Shown one piece after another: positions 61,022 through 64,000 of a stretch of 64,000 nt of DNA. This DNA comes from Peribacillus sp. FSL H8-0477. GTDB taxonomy: Bacteria; Bacillota; Bacilli; Bacillales; DSM-1321. Made by a program: the position numbers and the translations under genes. The notes beneath the pieces were generated by a model that ran no database searches, had not been told where the DNA came from, and saw only the letters and a list, made by a program, of their open reading frames with translations. Every line of letters starts with the position of its first letter. Within the stretch, counting starts at the first letter, position 1. The DNA is taken from contig NZ_JBBODE010000002.1 in NCBI RefSeq assembly GCF_038002765.1, positions 496,001 to 560,000 of the forward strand, given 5' to 3'.

Positions 61022-62803
61022 ATGAGATTCATACCGATGCGCTTTAAACATAATACTTTGTTTATTACCATATCCCTTATTACTTTTATGATTATCATTC
61101 TGGTTTCAGTGACCATTACATGGACGACAATTCGGATGTCTGAGCAATTCTTTTTTGAAAAATTTACTATTACGAATGTGAAAATCATAAACGAAATAGA
61201 AGAACGCTTTGAATCTTTTCATTACTCTATTGTCATTGCATCAAATAATATACTACAAAGCGGTGTGATTAAGACCAATCTAACTGAAGAGCAAACGAAT
61301 GCCGAGAAAATGATCTCATTTTTTACAATGGGGGAATACATTAAGCAAATTCAGTCAAACTTTGATGCGTATGAGTTTGAAATCATTGTTAAAGGAGAAA
61401 ATGGAGTCACCTTAACGACCAATCGACCCCATTGGCCAATTTCTGATCAGGAACTTAACGAGAGTTTTTTAACAAGCAATACGCTTAAAGAACCGAAAAG
61501 ACTGCTGTATCAATTTGATGAACGAGAGAGCGAAACAAGAAGTATTGAGGAAACACGGTTTGTTGTGGCTACCAAAGCATTAATGGATCGACTTTCCGGT
61601 ACGGTGTATGGCTCCCTTTATTTTTCATTTAGGGAAAGTGAATTCAAAAAGGTGTATGTGAACTATACAAGTCCAGGGAATGATATTTTCATAGTTGATA
61701 AGTCAGGGAAAATTGTTTCCAGTAACCAGTCTCAATTAATTGGGAAAAGAGAAGTCGAGCTCCTTCAGTATGCGCAAGAGATTAAAACGAACTCTCATAA
61801 GTACATGATTGGGAGTTTTAGAGGGAAGAAGCAGATTATTTTAGTAGAATCACTCCCCTCTTTAGATATGTATCTATTCAATATAATTGACAAGGAAAAG
61901 GCATTTGGAAATTTAATTGATAAGAGAAAAATTGTGTTGATCTCGATAGGGATTGTCTTGATAGCATTAGTCAGTGTATTTTTCGTATCAAGAAGATTAA
62001 CTAATTCTTTATCAAGGCTTGTAAGACAGATTGAACACGCGCCAAAATCTGAATTTCGTCAATACGTGGCTGTTTTAGGTACATATGAAACGAGGCAAAT
62101 CGGCCATGCTTTTAATTCCATGCTGGACGAGCTTCATGAGTATGTGGAGCAATTGATGCTGTCGCAAAAGCAAAAAAGGAATGCGGAGCTGGAGGCTCTG
62201 CAACAACAAATCAATCCACATTTCTTGTACAATACATTGGCTTCCATTAAATTTATGGTGCAGCAGGACAGCAAGGAAGATACGGAAGCAATGATTACCG
62301 CTTTGATTTCCCTGCTTCAGAATACAATAGGTAATGTTAATGAAACTGTGACTGTCAAACAGGAATTGGATAATTTAAAAAACTATGTTTTCATTAATCA
62401 AAAGCGTTATGGAAGTCGAATAAATGTAAGTTATCTGGTTGCGCCTGATTGTCTGGATGTACGATTGCCTAAACTGATTCTGCAGCCCTTTATGGAAAAC
62501 TCATTTTTTCATGGATTCAATCGTAAAGCAGGTGGATCAATTCATGTCCTGGTTTGGCAAGAAAAGAACAATCTGATTTGTGAAGTAGCAGATAACGGTG
62601 ATGGAATGGAAGAGCTATCAGAAAAAAACCTTCCTAATCAAAAGTATAAACGACAGCTTTTCTCAGGTATAGGTGTGAGGAATGTTCATGAGCGAATTCA
62701 ACTCATTTATGGGGAAGAGTATGGTGTAACCATTTCCAGCAAACAAGGTGAAGGAACAAAGGTAAGGATTATTCTTCCTTCTCACGTAGAACAAATATTG
62801 TAA
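61022..62803 (+). CDS. Sensor histidine kinase, YesM type (second system)
   Basis: This 593-residue membrane kinase has a first helix at about residues 12-33, an extracellular sensor region, a second helix at about 305-325, a HAMP-like linker, and a His-kinase domain with H400 in QQINPHFLYNTLASIKF. The ATP-binding region shows LILQPFMENSFFHGF, EVADNGDGM and FSGIGVRNVHERI. The ATG at 61022 is 12 nt after AAGGGA; a GTG at 61010 is adjacent to that site and less likely. It probably regulates the sugar importer beginning at 62967. Confidence 0.92.
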   Translation: MRFIPMRFKHNTLFITISLITFMIIILVSVTITWTTIRMSEQFFFEKFTITNVKIINEIEERFESFHYSIVIASNNILQSGVIKTNLTEEQTNAEKMISFFTMGEYIKQIQSNFDAYEFEIIVKGENGVTLTTNRPHWPISDQELNESFLTSNTLKEPKRLLYQFDERESETRSIEETRFVVATKALMDRLSGTVYGSLYFSFRESEFKKVYVNYTSPGNDIFIVDKSGKIVSSNQSQLIGKREVELLQYAQEIKTNSHKYMIGSFRGKKQIILVESLPSLDMYLFNIIDKEKAFGNLIDKRKIVLISIGIVLIALVSVFFVSRRLTNSLSRLVRQIEHAPKSEFRQYVAVLGTYETRQIGHAFNSMLDELHEYVEQLMLSQKQKRNAELEALQQQINPHFLYNTLASIKFMVQQDSKEDTEAMITALISLLQNTIGNVNETVTVKQELDNLKNYVFINQKRYGSRINVSYLVAPDCLDVRLPKLILQPFMENSFFHGFNRKAGGSIHVLVWQEKNNLICEVADNGDGMEELSEKNLPNQKYKRQLFSGIGVRNVHERIQLIYGEEYGVTISSKQGEGTKVRIILPSHVEQIL

Positions 62804-62931
62804 TAAAATCTAAAGATATTCCAAATCTAAAAAATAAACGCGTTGCCAAATCCTAAAGATAATCCAAGTTTACGAAAAAATCTTCCTACCGAGTAATGTT
62901 GAAGGGGTGATAACATAATATATGTATAAAT

Positions 62932-62946
62932 GATAACGCTTACAAA
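62932..62946 (+). promoter_or_regulatory. Catabolite-responsive element (cre), one mismatch
   Basis: ATGATAACGCTTACA fits WTGNAANCGNWNNCW except for T at position 5, and its core TGATAACGCTTACA is close to palindromic. It lies 20 bp before the TTG start of the binding lipoprotein, the same placement as the perfect cre of the first importer. Confidence 0.7.
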
Positions 62947-62966
62947 AAGAAATGGGGGGGATATCA

Positions 62967-64000
62967 TTGAAGAAGGTTTTTGCATTATTATTAGCAAGTT
63001 TGCTTTTATTATCAGCATGTTCTTCTGAATCAAAAACATCGGAAGAGGCAACTGATACCGAAAAGGAGACCAATGAATTAACCGTATGGACTTGGGATCC
63101 GAACTTCAACGTGAAAGCAATCAATATGGCAATGGACACGTATAATAAGGAAAATTCTAAGCTTAAACTAAAAGTCATTGAAAATGCTCAAGCAGATATT
63201 GTCCAAAAACTGAATACGAGCTTAAGCTCAGGTACAACTAAAGGGATGCCTAATATTGTTCTAATTGAAGATTATCGTGCGCAAAGCTTTCTTAAAGCCT
63301 ATCCGGATGCGTTCTTCGATTTATCAAGTTCCTTCAAAGCGGAGGATTTTGCAGAATATAAACTTGCTCCAACCAGTTTGGAAGATAAACACTATGGAAT
63401 TCCGTTCGATACAGGAGTATCCGGTCTATACGTAAGAACAGATTACTTAGAGAAGGCAGGATATACTGTTGAAGATTTGCAAGGAATAGACTGGAACAAA
63501 TATATAGAAATTGGTAAAAAAGTTAAACAAGCTACTGGAAAATCTATGATATCAATGGATCCGAAAGATCTTGGGCTTATTCGTCAGATGATTCAGACCA
63601 GCGGTTCATGGTATTTGAAGGAAGATGGCGTCACACCAGACTTAGGGGATAATGAGTTTCTTAAAGAAGCATTTACTACTTACAAAGAAATTATAGATGC
63701 AGACATATCGAAACCTGTCTCTGACTGGGGTCAATACCTTGCCTCCTTTAACAGCGGCGAAACTGCATCCGTTCTAACAGGTAACTGGATGACAGCTTCC
63801 GTAAAACAGGAAGCTTCTCAAAAGGACAAGTGGGCAGTGGCCCCTTTCCCTAAACAATCGGGTAATGCAAATTCTGTTAATGCATCTAACCTTGGTGGAA
63901 GCTCCTGGTACGTTCTAAATATTTCAGGTAAAGAGAAGGCTGCAGATTTATTGGCTAAAACATTCGGTTCAAATGTTGATTTTTATCAGGACATCAACAA
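62967..64000 (+). CDS. Carbohydrate ABC transporter binding lipoprotein (C-terminus cut by window edge)
   Basis: The frame starts at TTG 62967 after GGGGGG and runs open to the window end, 344 codons. The signal peptide ends in a lipobox LLSAC, with Cys at about residue 17. The mature part begins with an acidic linker, then ELTVWTWDPNFNVKAINMAM, typical of family 1 sugar-binding proteins. YGIPFDTGVSGLYVRTDYLEKAGY and FNSGETASVLTGNWM are also family-like. About 80-90 residues are missing. Permease genes would be expected just beyond the window. The ligand is unknown. Confidence 0.93.
   Translation, partial: MKKVFALLLASLLLLSACSSESKTSEEATDTEKETNELTVWTWDPNFNVKAINMAMDTYNKENSKLKLKVIENAQADIVQKLNTSLSSGTTKGMPNIVLIEDYRAQSFLKAYPDAFFDLSSSFKAEDFAEYKLAPTSLEDKHYGIPFDTGVSGLYVRTDYLEKAGYTVEDLQGIDWNKYIEIGKKVKQATGKSMISMDPKDLGLIRQMIQTSGSWYLKEDGVTPDLGDNEFLKEAFTTYKEIIDADISKPVSDWGQYLASFNSGETASVLTGNWMTASVKQEASQKDKWAVAPFPKQSGNANSVNASNLGGSSWYVLNISGKEKAADLLAKTFGSNVDFYQDIN

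Overview
This window reads as chromosomal DNA of a low-GC, endospore-forming member of the Bacillaceae (Bacillus sensu lato, Neobacillus-like). The reasons are strong AGGAGG-type ribosome binding sites, frequent TTG and GTG starts, mreBH, motAB, pdaA (spore cortex), a probable sigma-B promoter before a general stress gene, and a block whose gene order matches my memory of the B. subtilis yfkM-to-yfjO region. The genus is inference. pflB/pflA and moeA/mobB suggest a facultative anaerobe that uses molybdenum cofactor.

Layout. (1) 1-2 kb: acylphosphatase (cut by the window edge), a one-cysteine thioredoxin-like protein, and mreBH, all on the minus strand. (2) 2.4-22.4 kb: a carbohydrate island on the plus strand. 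It holds a decayed GH38 mannosidase, GH125 exo-alpha-1,6-mannosidase, a YesL-like membrane protein, GH20 hexosaminidase, an Lpl/Ytc-type ABC importer (two permeases and a binding lipoprotein, no ATPase), a YesM/YesN two-component pair, an intact GH38 alpha-mannosidase, GH3 and GH1. The enzymes show no signal peptides, so import followed by cytoplasmic trimming of mannose/GlcNAc-rich oligosaccharides (N-glycan type) is the simplest reading. A perfect cre site lies before the importer, and several stretches between the genes are eroded coding DNA. (3) 22.8-30.5 kb: a RocB-like M20 peptidase, pflA/pflB, an NlpC/P60 hydrolase, motA/motB and a ComFB-like protein. (4) 30.6-51.1 kb: an MFS transporter, then a backbone of yfkM, methionine aminopeptidase, mobB-moeA, yfkK, a YtxH-like gene, yfkH, yfkF, yfkE, yfkD, yfkAB, a yfjT-like gene, class I fumarase, pdaA, an orphan ABC permease pair, yfjP and rlmCD. 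This block is interrupted by an IS1182-type relic with a 130-bp Bacillaceae repeat (33.5-34.1 kb) and by a 21-bp tandem repeat between two imperfect direct copies (46.4-46.7 kb). (5) 51.3-56.4 kb: TetR/VOC divergent pair, YitT family, LLM flavin oxidoreductase, YehS-like, and a PadR-DUF2812 pair under a striking double palindrome. (6) 56.6-59.1 kb: an overlapping pair encoding a PLP aldolase/deaminase-like enzyme and a sugar-lactone-oxidase-like flavoprotein. (7) 59.4-64 kb: a second YesN/YesM-type pair and a sugar-binding lipoprotein with its own near-consensus cre; this importer runs off the right edge.

The most notable items are the two transporter/two-component carbohydrate loci under apparent CcpA control, the PadR double operator, the aldolase/lactone-oxidase operon, and the two repeat structures. 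Family assignments rest on motif recognition by eye. No search, folding or composition computation was run.
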